From positions 24,950,746 through 25,014,745 of the forward strand of contig NC_091932.1 of assembly GCF_041260155.1 (NCBI RefSeq): DNA of 64,000 nucleotides, in the 5' to 3' direction. Below the pieces are notes generated by a model. That model was not told where the DNA came from, searched no databases, and worked only from the letters and a program-made list of their open reading frames with translations. Both the position numbers and the translations under genes were made by a program. The first letter of the stretch is position 1, and each line of letters starts with the position of its first letter. Source of the DNA: Ptychodera flava. Taxonomy: Eukaryota > Hemichordata > Enteropneusta > Ptychoderidae. Below are positions 12,603-23,129 of the stretch, piece after piece.

Positions 12603-13835
12603 CTAACCATTGTTTTGTTGGGGTTTGGGCACAGACTGTCTATGGTTTGGGAGAGGCGGCCCTACACTTCACAGCGAGGGGATCGCTGGTTGCGGGCGTG
12701 TAGGCCTACTGTACTAGTGACGGGACCGCCGGCCGCTGGCTTACCATCTCGAGTGTACATTGGAGCGAGGGGACCGCTGGCAGCACGAACCACCACGAGT
12801 GTTTTGTCAACTTTTAACCAAAACTGGTAACTGTTTAATATAGAATGCATTGGGACGTGTCGGTAACTTGGACGTCCATGAGATGATATTGAAGACTAGG
12901 AGATGAGAGTTATCGCTGAAATACCCCAAATATCTTGTCCACAACATCCGAGTGTGATAATCCAAAACCCTCTGGCATTAAACTGTAACAATCATGACGT
13001 TGACAATTCTTCAATTTTCATGTTGGGCTTTTTCTGCGGGGTGTCCCACTCGAACGGGCCTCTTTTTTTCTACTGAGTTTGTTTGTTTGGTTTTTTTTGG
13101 TAACCTCTTTTTTTTTTTTTTGTAACCTAGCTTTGTTTTTTTTTCTAAGCTGACCTCGTTTTGGTTTCTTTACAGCCTCAACGCCGGCGCGATCTCGGTC
13201 GACTTTTCAATTGTGATTCTCTTTCTTTTTTTAGGTGAGACCTGATGGTGATTCATTTTGTGTTTTGGTAGTAGTGCAAGTACTATTTGTGGTTTTGTTT
13301 TTAATCATTTCAATATTTTTTGTGTGTGAGCTTAATTTTTTTTCGTTTTTCCCTTATAATCAGCATTCATTGCACCTTTATATCAAATACACGTGTAAGT
13401 GTACGTCAATAAGTATGGGAGTGTGGTATTTCCAAATTTTTGCAAACAGTTTATCTTATCATTACGGTTTAAAGAATATTTTACAATTAAGCATTACATA
13501 ACATTCTGCCCTTTTTTGCAATAATACTTTTCTCGTTTATTTTCTTCCGTAATTCCATCGAATTTTTATTCCAATCGAGTAAGATGGTTGCACGTCATCT
13601 TTATCTGTACAGACACATTCAAATATTTAATGACACATATTTTCAAATGAGTGCTATTTTTATGAAAATGTACATTAATAAAATGCAATGATATGGACGA
13701 AAGAACTTTTTTCTTTATTATTCACACACGTTTAAGACTTTTTTTTAGAAAGAAAATTTGACAGTTTATTTTTACTCTATGATGATAAATATTTTTGAAA
13801 CATTGGCGCGCCGTACCATATGGGTATACTTTATG

Positions 13836-15414
13836 GGTATTGCAACTTTCAGCTATACGGCACCTAACGCTTTTGATAAATTTGAACAACTAAAAGAACC
13901 TACACTCCCAAATAGTTCCAATCGTGTAACTTTCCCTTTGGGCACACTGACTTTAATGGTACGTTATGGGCGGTGGGTCCAAACTATCGCGATGGGGGCA
14001 TATAGGAGCTTTGTCGGATAGGGTGAGAGGTAACTAGTTCGCGGGAAGGGATAAATCAATTTTAGTGGAGGGCAGTTGAGGACAGCTTTTGCTTCCCTTT
14101 CTAAATTCATATATTTGTTTAACATACCTAAAATGTAAACTTACATGCAAAATCACCCGTTGTTCTTGAACTTGGCTTTTGACTGACCCTGAGGTGTATA
14201 AATTCTCCTCTGGGTATACTTGAGCATTACTATGTTTATTGTCCTTCATGCAACTAACTAGAAAATACGGCTAGTTTTCAATCGGGTTCGAACCCACAAC
14301 ATACGGCATCAGTCGCCTAGCGGAGAGGCCACAGAGAGAACCGCTCGGCTAAATCTCCACTCCCAAAAAAAAGAGTGGTTCAATAGCCGGCTAAGTTGTT
14401 ACATTTTTCTGACTGAGACCGCTCCACACGTTGTAGAGTTCGTGAAGCACTCACGCACGCATGCTCACTATCACACATCGCACATACAAACTTTATCGAA
14501 GCGAAGCAACGAATGCATCGCTTTAACTGGGCGAACGATAACCTCGGGGACAATGAAATAAAGGAAATAGATATATGGACTTTGTCTCCTATGATCCTAA
14601 TGAAGCATCCGTAGCGGTTTTCGTCAACGTTCTTCGCCGTCGTCTTATCCGAGAGCAAAACGCCGAAATTCAGGACAGCTAACATAGTTGTTCGTCAAAA
14701 ATGATATATGCAGCGATATCTTGCGAGAAGGACTGGCCGTGTTCGCTCATATCATTCTGAGAGAAGAGGATATGGGGGGAGAGAAACGCAATGTTTTTCG
14801 CGCAAACGGACGGGCAGCTTCGTGTTTTTACCCAGCGATAAACTTGAAACCCCGGTGAGCGTGCAGGGGAGTGTAAATCTATATTTTTTAGGGGTCGCCG
14901 ATCGAGACTGTGAAAAGTATGTCACGGTCGGGGAGGGACACAGTAGAAAGCTTTGCAATGCGAGGATGGCGGGCATTGGTGTTTTACTAGGACAAGATGA
15001 ACGGTGGGATTTCCCATCGTGGATTGGTGAGATATATGTAAGTGACCTGGCAGACGCGAGGCCTAGTCTGAGGGTATGTAGATTAGTAGATAGCACACTA
15101 TAGGTCAAGTGAGAACACAGAATACATCATGGGCTTTCGGAGGCCAGAAGTGCCCTTCATCTGATGCCCCAGAGAAATGAAAGCTCATGTTCAATGTTAA
15201 TCAGTTGATCTTATCGTTCAACATAACGTCAAATATATACAAAAGCAAGGAAGAGACCCGAAACTCGATGGCCACTTCAACGGAGAAATAGTGATAGAAA
15301 CACAGCCAATCCTAGAACAAAAAAATGTTGAAAATCTTCTTCCTTTTTCTCCTCCCTCAGTTTTCAATTTATGTTTTGTTTATGTTTTCAAACTATGGTA
15401 ATGCACGCAGTTTT
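13836..15414. other. Rest of intron 1 of CLCA copy A
   Basis: No exon recognised. ORFs at 14708-15103 (+) and 14752-15108 (-) overlap in opposite directions and resemble no family I know, so at least one is a shadow and probably both are chance or repeat-derived. A tRNA-derived element lies at 14283-14367. Confidence 0.4.
14283..14367 (-). repeat. tRNA-derived SINE head or tRNA pseudogene
   Basis: The minus strand carries a pol III A box TAGCCGAGCGG (14341-14351) and B box GGTTCGAACCC (14284-14294) at tRNA spacing, with an extra-arm length like class II (Leu or Ser) tRNAs. The acceptor stem does not pair and the T stem is imperfect, so a functional tRNA is unlikely. Confidence 0.5.
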
Positions 15415-16075
15415 TGGGAGTTTGTAGATCTGCGAAAACTTGTCCAGCGTTCTAGTGTTTGTGTTCTGGATATTTTTTGTGAAATATGCTTTCATTTATC
15501 CAAGTAGTATAACTACTTTTATGTTTGTATTCAGCCTCGCGAGGAACACAAATTATTCCGGTCAACTTATTGATGCCACTGTTTTGTTATTGCGTTCTGC
15601 TTCAGTCTCAAGTGTTTTGTGTATTTTTAACTTATAGCCAGGACAATGAAGTGATTGTTCATTTTATAACTCTTACGTTATCATGTTCTTTTAGGCCTCT
15701 CTCCTTTTTTTATTTTCGTTGCAAACACAGTTCCCACATTCTTCACTTTATCAACGTATCCACGCAATCCCTGAAGTCACACCTGCGAAACCTGGTGATA
15801 ATCGATCGCAGGATGATCGTAAACGTAGCAAAAAATTAGTTTCCCTTTGTTTACGGGGGGATCCGCTGCAGGGGACATACATACCTTGCTGCGAGTCAAT
15901 AAATCAGCCGAGAGCGTTACACTAGGAAACGGTATGTTCGGCAATAAATCAGTGTGAATAATTGTTACGATCGATCCAGTATCATGTGGTTTTATGCGCA
16001 AAGCAGTGAATGGGATGTGGCACCCCCGGGGAATGCCTGTCATAGACTTCAGTATCTAATTTTAAACTTTAACAG
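15415..16075 (+). promoter_or_regulatory. Intron 1 block conserved with copy B
   Basis: About 660 bp directly upstream of exon 2 aligns along its full length with 40240-40880 (-) in intron 1 of copy B, with few indels and similarity close to that of the exons. Examples are TTTGTAGATCTGCGAAAACT and GTTACACTAGGAAACGGTAT. No shared open frame spans it. The other introns I compared between A and B show no visible similarity, so this could be a regulatory element, an unrecognised non-coding exon, or the edge of a gene-conversion tract. Confidence 0.55.
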
Positions 16076-16370
16076 GAACTTTTCACGAACGCCTCGGATC
16101 TCTTACACCGTGCCACACACCAGCGAGCCTATTTCGAGGAAATCACCATACTGCTGCCGAAGACATGGAGTTCCAACATTCCGAGCGTACCAGCCACATC
16201 GGAGATGTTCGACACCGCCAACTTTATCGTCACGCTGCACGAACATGTCGGCAGAGAATCGCCGTACACGAACCAATTCGGTTCGTGTGGGGATGAAGCC
16301 GAGTACACACATTTGACGGACAAATTTATTCTGGACACCGAATGGACGGTCTACAAATATGGAGACCCAG
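16076..16370 (+). CDS. CLCA copy A exon 2: CLCA_N domain
   Basis: Acceptor TTTAACAG|GAACTT; donor CCAG|GTGAGT, phase 1. It encodes the family signatures LFTNASDLLHRAT, ITILLPKTW and YTNQFGSCGDEAEYTHLT. It differs from copy B mostly at synonymous sites, plus a few replacements (for example M for I, L for R, V for R). The same-strand ORFs at 15954-16316 and 16205-16411 and two minus-strand ORFs are shadows. Confidence 0.92.
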
Positions 16371-16896
16371 GTGAGTATCTATTGAAGCCGCTCGTATTTA
16401 AAAACACATAATTCACCTGAGTAATAATGCTGGAGAAATATAAATATAGAACTGCTCATTTTCCACAAACACCACACAAATCTACTGATAATTACTACTG
16501 GCCTTTGCGTCCATCTTGTATTTCGTACAGTAGATGAATACTATTCATAAGAAAGACAGCGTTTTTCTGTAAAGTTTCTCCAAAATAAGGATAAACATTG
16601 GAGACAGAACGGATACAGGACAGCGAGTTGGATATTTAATAAGACTGGGCGTCGAGTGAACAATCACCGATTACCATTTTGCATTTTTTGTCAAGATTAT
16701 CACAAATTGTTCCAATAATAATCTCTCTCACTGTTCGTGTACTTGAGAACTTCTAGATACTTGACAATATTCAGTTACTTGCATTTACCAACGAAATCTT
16801 TGTGGCATGGAAATAGTACGACTTTTATTCTTTAGAAAACCTGAAAATGAAGCCCAGCAACTGGACATTTAGACACATATCCCCTTGTATACGCAG

Positions 16897-17177
16897 GTAA
16901 AGTCATCGTGCATGAGTGGGGACACCTGCGATGGGGACTCTTCGACGAGTACGCCACCAACGACAAGGAACGTTTCTACCTGGACCAGAGCAGGCGTGTG
17001 CAAGCAACGCGGTGTTCGGAGTACGTGACCGGCGAGGAATACGATTACAGGACAGGTCATCGCTGTAACCTGTACCCAGAACGAGGCCAGCTGCCGGGCA
17101 GTGATTGTCGTTTCTATCCAGCCCTTGACAACAGCCTGGCAACGGGGTCTTACATGTCCATGAGTTACTTGGAGTCG
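16897..17177 (+). CDS. CLCA copy A exon 3: zinc metalloprotease motif
   Basis: Acceptor ACGCAG|GTAAAG, entered in phase 1; donor GAGTCG|GTAATT. It encodes the catalytic motif HEWGHLRWGLFDEY, matching HEXXHXXXGXXDE with two His and the downstream Glu as presumed zinc ligands. Cys-containing segments RCSEYVTGEEYDYRTGHRC and GSDCRFYP follow, then SYMSMSYLES. The catalytic residues are all present. Confidence 0.94.
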
Positions 17178-17734
17178 GTAATTATACTAGTTGCAGTTTT
17201 CATGCATTATATGAGTACCAGGAGCACTTAGAATATAACACTTCTTCATTAATCATTAGTTTTGTCGTATTTTTACTCCGAATTCATCCCCTGAAATATT
17301 GATTTTACGGAATATAAAGGTATGAAATCTTAATCAAGGTACAGAAAAGCTACCATGTGCTGAAGAAATAACCTAAATATCAGACTTGCGCGGGACAACT
17401 AAACTCTCTCTTTAGATTAAGCTGGATCGCGTTTACTGTGACTGAAATTATGTGTAAAGCGTTTTCTTTGTGAATTAACTTGGGTATACTCATCATAATT
17501 ACATGTATCTTCTTACTCAAAAAACGACGAAGAAAAGAACAAAACGTGCGATATCGGAGTCGCTATCAAACCGAGACTAGAAAAAGGTAGCATTGAAACT
17601 TTATGTACGGAAATTTAATGTCAAGTTAGAAAGTGTTTATCATAATCTAAGTTAGAAAGTGTTAATCACAATCTTTATTTTCATACATATTTCACTTACT
17701 TATAGTACAAGTCTGATTTTATCTCCGCTCTTAG

Positions 17735-17983
17735 GTAGCTGACTTCTGTCACAGCGACATCCAAGGTGATCCAAGGTCATTTCATAATCCCAGGGCACCC
17801 AGTCAGCAGAACATACAGTGTTCGTACAGGAGTGCCTGGGACGTCATGCTGGAATCAGAAGACTTCAAAAATGGCAACAATCCTCCCCGACATGTGACCG
17901 ACACCGTACCGACGTTTCATATCGTCAAATCGGCGCCGCTTCGCATAGTTTTATTGCTTGATGTCTCGGGCAGCATGAGTTGG
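17735..17983 (+). CDS. CLCA copy A exon 4: end of CLCA_N and start of VWA
   Basis: 83 codons, phase 0 at both ends (TTAG|GTAGCT ... AGTTGG|GTAAGT). It contains the family-typical DFCHSD and CSYRSAWDVM segments, then hydrophobic beta strand IVLLLDVSGSMSW. DVSGS is the first part of the metal-ion-dependent adhesion site (MIDAS). The last residue is Trp where copy B has Thr. Confidence 0.92.
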
Positions 17984-18388
17984 GTAAGTTTTCCATAATA
18001 AAGTTTTCTCATAGAAGCATGCTAACGTGGAATGCTAAATATAATTTCACCAGCATAGGAGGCAGAGAGTGACGGGTAAATATATTTGCTTGATTACTCG
18101 TTTGTCATCATAATTTAAGATATTATTTACGACAAACACAAATAACTAAATACTGGGCCAGCAAATAGCAGAAATTATATGATTTATTATTTCATGTACA
18201 ATTATTAATCATGTGCGTCAGGACGAGTGTATAGTTACGATATTTAAGGAATAACAATATCGTATCTTTAAGCCTGGCATAGGGTTGCTAATATTGTACA
18301 TGTCATAATGTATTCCTAATTAATTTGATTTGAGATTGATAAAATTTTCCAGACGATAACGCTATTTTATTTCCTTTCTAAAATGTAG

Positions 18389-18613
18389 AACAACCGCCTT
18401 GGCATAATGAATCAGGTAGCCTCGAAGTATATACGCGCTACGGTGCCCGACGGGAACTTCGTCGGTATTGTGGAGTTCGACACGTATGCGACAACCGCGT
18501 GGGTTTGACAGAAATACGAACCACACAGGATCGTGACAACCTTGCTAACAACCTGCCTACTGTTACCCGTGGGACAACGTGCATTGGGTTGTGGTTTCAT
18601 CAGAGCCGTACAG
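18389..18613 (+). CDS. CLCA copy A exon 5: VWA, carrying two frameshifts
   Basis: Same length as in copy B (225 bp), but a base missing near 18496 and an extra base near 18590 put the conserved middle (VGLTEIRTTQDRDNLANNLP...) out of frame. As written, the frame hits TGA at 18506-18508. Splice sites AATGTAG|AACAAC and ACAG|GTTAGC are intact. Confidence 0.85.
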
Positions 18614-18987
18614 GTTAGCAATCGATCGCTCTTATCACAAACCGTAATGTAACATCAATATTTGAGCTGCAGCTAATCTATGTCTATACCAAGGATCTAT
18701 TTTGTTTATTTTTTCGCAAATGTCTGGAGGTGATACTATGTCAAAGATGATCTATGCGCTGCGGTTTTGAAGATGACATTACTCACATTTTGTCAGAGGA
18801 CTGTCTTCGTTTGAGATGTGAGCATGTAGTCTGGTCTATCGTTTTACGTTTACAGTATTGTTGGAATGATATCATAACATACCGAAGAAATAGTAAACCT
18901 TAAAGCAATTTGCGGGTTTCGAGGACTTCTTGCTTTCAAGACAATGCAATACAAAAATTAAAAAATCCTAACTTCCTTTCATCGCAG

Positions 18988-19286
18988 GTTTTAGAAAGCG
19001 GCGGACAGAGTGCAAGTGGGGGCATCATTCTCTTGATAACTGATGGTGTCGAGGATTCTGGTCTCCCGAATATCGTATCGGAAAAGCCCACGTTGATCAG
19101 CAAGGAGTGCTCGTAGACACAGTTGCTTTCAGTGACGCCGCCGATGCAAAACTGATGGCGCTGTCCGAAGACACTGGAGGTCTAGCATTCTATCACGCAG
19201 AATCGAGCGACTCTACCGGTCTGAATGACGCCCTGACGGCCACCATATCCTTGCGACTCGGTGCGAGTTCTGATGTTCCAACAGAG
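18988..19286 (+). CDS. CLCA copy A exon 6: VWA, one frameshift
   Basis: 299 bp against 300 bp in copy B. One G is missing near 19104-19105 (AAGGAGTGC where B has AAGGGGATC), leading to TAG at 19114-19116. Before the break it reads VLESGGQSASGGIILLITDG, and after it the frame resumes with LVDTVAFSDAADAKLMALS. The TDG aspartate is a MIDAS-region residue. Confidence 0.85.
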
Positions 19287-19737
19287 GTAGCTATCAGCGG
19301 TTGCGATACAGCCGTCCTTATTTTTACTTTTAATTTTTACTAAGTCTACCATTCATGCATGAGCGTACATAGGTCTTGTCATATGTGTGCTTGTGAAATC
19401 ATTTTAGTGCTAGAGTACATCGTTCCAAGAATACTGCACGCACACAGTTCGCAGAAGTTGCTTTACATATCGGTTGTTCTGTTCACTAAGATTTCATTTG
19501 TATGAAGAAAGCTGTTGGATTGAATACAAATATGAATGAGCATAATTTCTGAGTCACAAAAATATCTTGTTACTGTAACAGAAAGAAAAATCTAAAAATT
19601 ATCTGTGACTGTGATAATATATGATTTGGTCTATTTTCTTCGCAATAAATGAGGAATCGGGCATGCTATATAAAAAATAAGATTCCTTGGTTTCGAAGAC
19701 CCCTTCTGAACTCAATGTTGAATGCTGTTTCTTCAAG

Positions 19738-19953
19738 TTACACACGACAAAGCAGATGGTTCCCTTCAACGGTTCTACTTTGATCGATGAAACCATCGGC
19801 AAAGACTTGAAGTTCTTCTTTCTGTGGTCAACGTCACTGGTTTCAGTGGAAGTGAGGCGGCCAAACGGTGACATCATTGACAGTAACTCGCCAGAATATC
19901 GACGAGACGACCCGAAGAAAACGATATCAGTGGAGATTAGCGGTCACGGGGAG
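19738..19953 (+). CDS. CLCA copy A exon 7: post-VWA beta-rich region
   Basis: 72 codons, phase 0 at both ends, ending GGGGAG|GTAAAC. The acceptor is AAG (TTTCTTCAAG|TTACAC), weaker than the CAG of copy B. It encodes GSTLIDETIGKDLKFFFLWS and SPEYRRDDPKKTISVEI, matching B with scattered replacements. Confidence 0.9.
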
Positions 19954-20203
19954 GTAAACTTTCAGTATTTCAATAGTAGTTTTCTATCTCGAGATGAGTC
20001 GAATAATCAATGTTTTATTGGCGAGGATGAATGCAAAATTAAGCATAGCTCCCGTCACGTTTCAACAGTGGAGCAGACATCGGAATGTGTGCAAGAAACT
20101 AGCGGATGACAGTACTTTAATTTGCAATTTACATTTTGATGAAGCTTCTTCCACACCCTGGGTAAGTGATTTTAACTAAAAGATTATAAACATCAGCTAT
20201 ATG

Positions 20204-20232
20204 GTCGTCGACTTCGTCGTCGTCGTCGTCGT

Positions 20233-20306
<74 letters not shown>
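20204..20306. repeat. (CGT)n/(CAT)n microsatellite
   Basis: Trinucleotide repeat in intron 7 of CLCA copy A. It lies just upstream of the exon 8 acceptor. The poly-Asp frame read on the minus strand is an artefact. Confidence 0.95.
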
Positions 20307-20308
<2 letters not shown>

Positions 20309-20346
20309 CATTAACGTCTATATATATGTTTCTTTCCGCTTCACAG

Positions 20347-20611
20347 CCAGGTACTTGGATGTATGACGTCAGAGGTACTTCACAAGCGGTCGAAGTATCC
20401 ATACAATCCACTGCTGTCGACAACGCTCAGCCTGTACGCGTCACGACATCTCTCAGTAATTCCTACGTCACAGAGACGCCTGCCGCGGTCAGCATCTACG
20501 CTCAGGTTGTCCAGGGATACACACCTATACTTGACGCAGTCGTCATAGCAACGGTTGAAAGACCGAGCACGCATCCACCTGTAGATGTAAATCTCCTTGA
20601 CAATGGAGCAG
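20347..20611 (+). CDS. CLCA copy A exon 8: post-VWA beta-rich region
   Basis: Acceptor TTCACAG|CCAGGT; donor GCAG|GTACAT, phase 1. It encodes PGTWMYDVRGTSQAVEVSIQ through VNLLDNGAG, very close to copy B. The W-x-Y-D opening is typical of this CLCA segment. Confidence 0.92.
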
Positions 20612-20949
20612 GTACATTTCTTTCCTTTATATCAATAACAATATGTTTTAGTTGCGTTAGGCCCTGCTCACTTTATTAGGCACAGTCCGACTCCACTGGA
20701 GTGATCATGGTTTATGAGATCGTGCATCACTAGGTGTCCAACAGTAGCATCACAGTATTACAGTATATACATTGTAAACTTCCTTCGAACAGTTAAGGAC
20801 AGCAACATCATCACTGATATATAACTACACTGATTTGTCTTACCGCATACAACGCAGTTGCTTCTCGCTAGGAATGTAGTGTTTTCATAAACAAAAACAA
20901 CACAAAACCCAAAAAATTAACACGCTTTCATCGCGCACTTATTCATCAG

Positions 20950-21120
20950 GGACTGACGTCACCAAAAATGACGGGATCTACTCAGGTGTTTTCATGGATT
21001 TCGTGACAGCGACATGTCCATACTGTAGGTACAATATCAAAGTCACTGCCAGGGGTGTAAGTGGCAAAGGTCATAGGTTAGCTTCTAGAACTCACAGCAG
21101 TGTCTTGCCTATCGTACGAC
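20950..21120 (+). CDS. CLCA copy A exon 9
   Basis: Acceptor TCATCAG|GGACTG; donor GTACGAC|GTAAGT, phase 1 to phase 1. It encodes GTDVTKNDGIYSGVF, a calcium-site-like GxDxxxNDGxY stretch common in CLCA proteins, and ATCPYCRYNIKV. It is three codons longer than copy B in the variable part (ARGVSGKGHR). Confidence 0.9.
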
Positions 21121-21737
21121 GTAAGTAAATGATTGTGTAAAGTCTTTGCTTCATCGTGTTCACAAGAATTGTTGCGCGCCAATAATAGTAGCCCCTTTGC
21201 CTTCATTGCCGTTTCTGACTCATTTTCTCCGTGGAAGTAATAGTAACCATGACCCACTTTTCAATGTGACCACTGTATGTGTGCGTGGAGGGTGTGTCGA
21301 GGGACTGACTAAAATACGCCTAATCACGGGCATTGTGGCCTAACTTTACAATTAGGATAAAATAAACGGTGTAACATCTATTATGTTTGATCGAGTGTCG
21401 CTAATACAAAGAGACAACTGTAATTACGGAATATGGTCAGTGTAAACGCTATATGTCAGCGTCATACATTTATGCGCAAACTGTAACTCCTTAGATCGTT
21501 TATAATGGTTGTAAGATCATGGTTCTCCTTTTAGTCAATGCGACCCACAGAATAATTTCTGTATACTGTAAAAGTAGTAATTTGAATTTCATGTGGCCAT
21601 CTGCTGTTCATTAAAACTATTATTTTGCGAGGAAAAATGCCATTACTAATATATATTATATATAAATACTTTTATAAGCATTGGGAGTTTTGAAGGACTC
21701 GTCTAACACACATTCTACTTATTTAACATTCGTTTAG

Positions 21738-21956
21738 TGACTCCAGTTGACGCACAACCAACTACACTGATCTGGTTGGACAGTTCAATCGGGTCGTGTC
21801 TGGTGGTGTCATTCAAGCACCCCTGACGATTTCTCCGGGCGACAATCTGCCACCATCTCGAATTACCGATCTAAGAGTGGTTGGTATATCATTTGATAAT
21901 CATACAATATCCCTTGCTTGGACGTCACCTGGTAACGACCTTGACAGAGGAAACAG
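21738..21956 (+). CDS. CLCA copy A exon 10: start of FN3-like domain, two indels
   Basis: A base is lost near 21751 (GACGCACA where B has GACCGCACA) and an A is gained near 21952 (GAGGAAACAG against GAGGAACAG). The length stays 219 bp but the frame is broken between them. The conserved part reads VSGGVIQAPLTISPGDNLPP and ISLAWTSPGNDLDRG, a CLCA FN3 signature. Confidence 0.85.
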
Positions 21957-21975
21957 GTACGATCATAATTTTCAA

Positions 21976-22174
21976 GTATGTATGTATGTATGTAGTGTAT
22001 GTATGTATGTATGTATGTATGTATGTATGTATGTTATGTATGTATGTATGTATGTATGTATGTATGTATGTATGTATGTATGTATGTATGTGGGTGGGTG
22101 GGTGGGTGGGTGGGTGGGTGGGTGGGTAGGTAGGTAGGTAGGTAGGTAGGTAGGTATGTATGTATGTATGTATG
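21976..22174. repeat. (GTAT)n/(GGTG)n/(GGTA)n compound microsatellite
   Basis: Starts about 20 bp after the exon 10 donor of CLCA copy A and fills the start of intron 10. Copy B has a different tetranucleotide array in the same intron. Confidence 0.95.
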
Positions 22175-22283
22175 TGCTTGGACGAACGTGGATGAACTCT
22201 ACATTTTTTCTAGTTCTCGTTCCCTTAGAGAGCGACAAATAGAAAAGCAAGTGAACAAGCTAACAGAGACGGAAAAAAGAAAA

Positions 22284-22385
22284 CTGCATGAATGAATGAA
22301 TGAATTAATGAATGAATGAATGAACGAACACGTGAATGAATGAGAGAAGGGATTGATTGGTGAGTGAATGAATAAATGAGTTAAA
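22284..22385. repeat. (AATG)n degenerate microsatellite
   Basis: Imperfect AATG/GAATGA repeats in intron 10 of CLCA copy A. Confidence 0.8.
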
Positions 22386-22566
22386 GAGTCAATGATTTGA
22401 ATTGTGGATGGACGAAAGATTGACTTAAAAGACGAAAAAAATGGATAAGGGATTATGGAACGGATGAATACAGTACAACGACTTTACAATTGAGCATTAT
22501 CTGAATTCGGAAATGTTCAAAGCATAACCTTCAATTGACACATTTTACTTGCGTGTTTTTAAATAG

Positions 22567-23129
22567 CTGACGAATACGACCTACGATACGACAGGAGTTT
22601 CAGTGCCATTTCACAGAATTTCACTGCAGGTGAACAAGTTACCAACCACGACATCATGGAAGGTAATTTAACAACTCCAAAGCCCTTCGGGTCAGATGAA
22701 TACACCACGGTACAGATGCCGACAGAAGACGACAACGTCACCTATTACTTCTGCATCAGAGCGATGGATGCCGCCGGAAATAAGGGCTCCCCTTCCAACG
22801 TCATTTCCGTTGCCGTTGTGCAGAGTTACCCGGATGTCCCCACGACGGAAATGCCAACTACGTCTACTGTCCCAATCGATGCAACGAGCGGGTGGGTAGA
22901 ACTTACTGACCCTCCGGCCAGCCCCCTGTTGCCCATGAGCAAGGCTTTAATTGTGATTGGAGCAGCCGCTGCTGCTGTATGCGCGTTCATGGTCACCATT
23001 GCTGTCATAGGACACTTGAAGACAAGACCCAAGAGCTTTACAGAGGTCAAAGAGATATCGATAAATAGAAATCACGACGCGGAGGCTGCAGCGCCACGAT
23101 GGGCTGATAGTAGAATTCATCCGCGATAA
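22567..23129 (+). CDS. CLCA copy A exon 11: FN3 end, stalk, transmembrane helix, tail
   Basis: Acceptor TAAATAG|CTGACG, phase 1. It encodes FN3 strands ending YYFCIRAMDAAGNKGSPSNV, a short Ser/Thr/Pro stalk (PTTEMPTTSTVP), one transmembrane helix (ALIVIGAAAAAVCAFMVTIA), then a basic stop-transfer and tail. It ends at TAA 23127-23129. The frame beyond stays open for 14 more codons resembling the end of copy B (EPLSNAVTAI against APLPNDIDITSI) to TAG 23172-23174, so the TAA looks like an acquired stop. The mucin-like repeats of B are absent. Confidence 0.9.

Larger units (their letters stand above)
9235..13835. mobile_element. Foldback element nest, about 4.6 kb, in intron 1 of CLCA copy A
   Basis: The left end (about 9235-9640) and right end (about 13260-13835) are diverged inverted copies. 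GGTATACCATATGTACGGCG at the left corresponds to the GGCGCGCCGTACCATATGGG region at the right, and the similarity continues inward through TTTTGAAACAT, AATCAGCACTCATTGCACC and GGTAGTAGTG. Between the arms lie A-rich sequence, GC-rich blocks and several further palindromes. No transposase is visible. The outer boundaries are approximate. Confidence 0.65.
8326..23129 (+). pseudogene. CLCA copy A: calcium-activated chloride channel regulator, probably disabled
   Basis: Exons join as 8326-8517, 16076-16370, 16897-17177, 17735-17983, 18389-18613, 18988-19286, 19738-19953, 20347-20611, 20950-21120, 21738-21956 and 22567-23129, all with GT-AG introns and the same phases as copy B. Family knowledge: CLCA proteins are secreted or membrane-anchored, self-cleaving zinc metalloproteases that raise TMEM16-type chloride current through their VWA domain. 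Visible here: signal peptide; CLCA_N domain with HEWGHLRWGLFDE (repaired residue 168 on); VWA with DVSGSMS (about 332); FN3-like domain; one transmembrane helix; short tail; about 991 residues if repaired. Against B, there is a lost base near 18496, a gained base near 18590, a lost base near 19105, a lost base near 21751, a gained base near 21952, and an early in-frame TAA. The first stop reached is TGA 18506-18508. Splice sites and catalytic residues are intact, so inactivation is recent or the indels are assembly errors. Confidence 0.8.

Noticed and set aside
14283..14367. Functional tRNA gene
   Set aside because: A and B boxes are good but the acceptor stem does not pair and the T stem is imperfect.
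14752..15108. 118-codon minus-strand ORF fully overlapping a 131-codon plus-strand ORF
   Set aside because: No family recognised for either; lies inside an intron, without splice support.
16103..17142. Several minus-strand ORFs, and the same set opposite copy B (39347-40212)
   Set aside because: They lie antisense or out of frame on CLCA exons 2 and 3 and are conserved only because the exons are.
20129..20311. Poly-Asp ORF on the minus strand
   Set aside because: Translation of the CAT/CGT repeat in intron 7 of CLCA copy A.
21881..22250. Tyr/Val/Cys/Met and Gly/Trp repeat ORFs on both strands
   Set aside because: Translation of the GTAT/GGTG microsatellite in intron 10.
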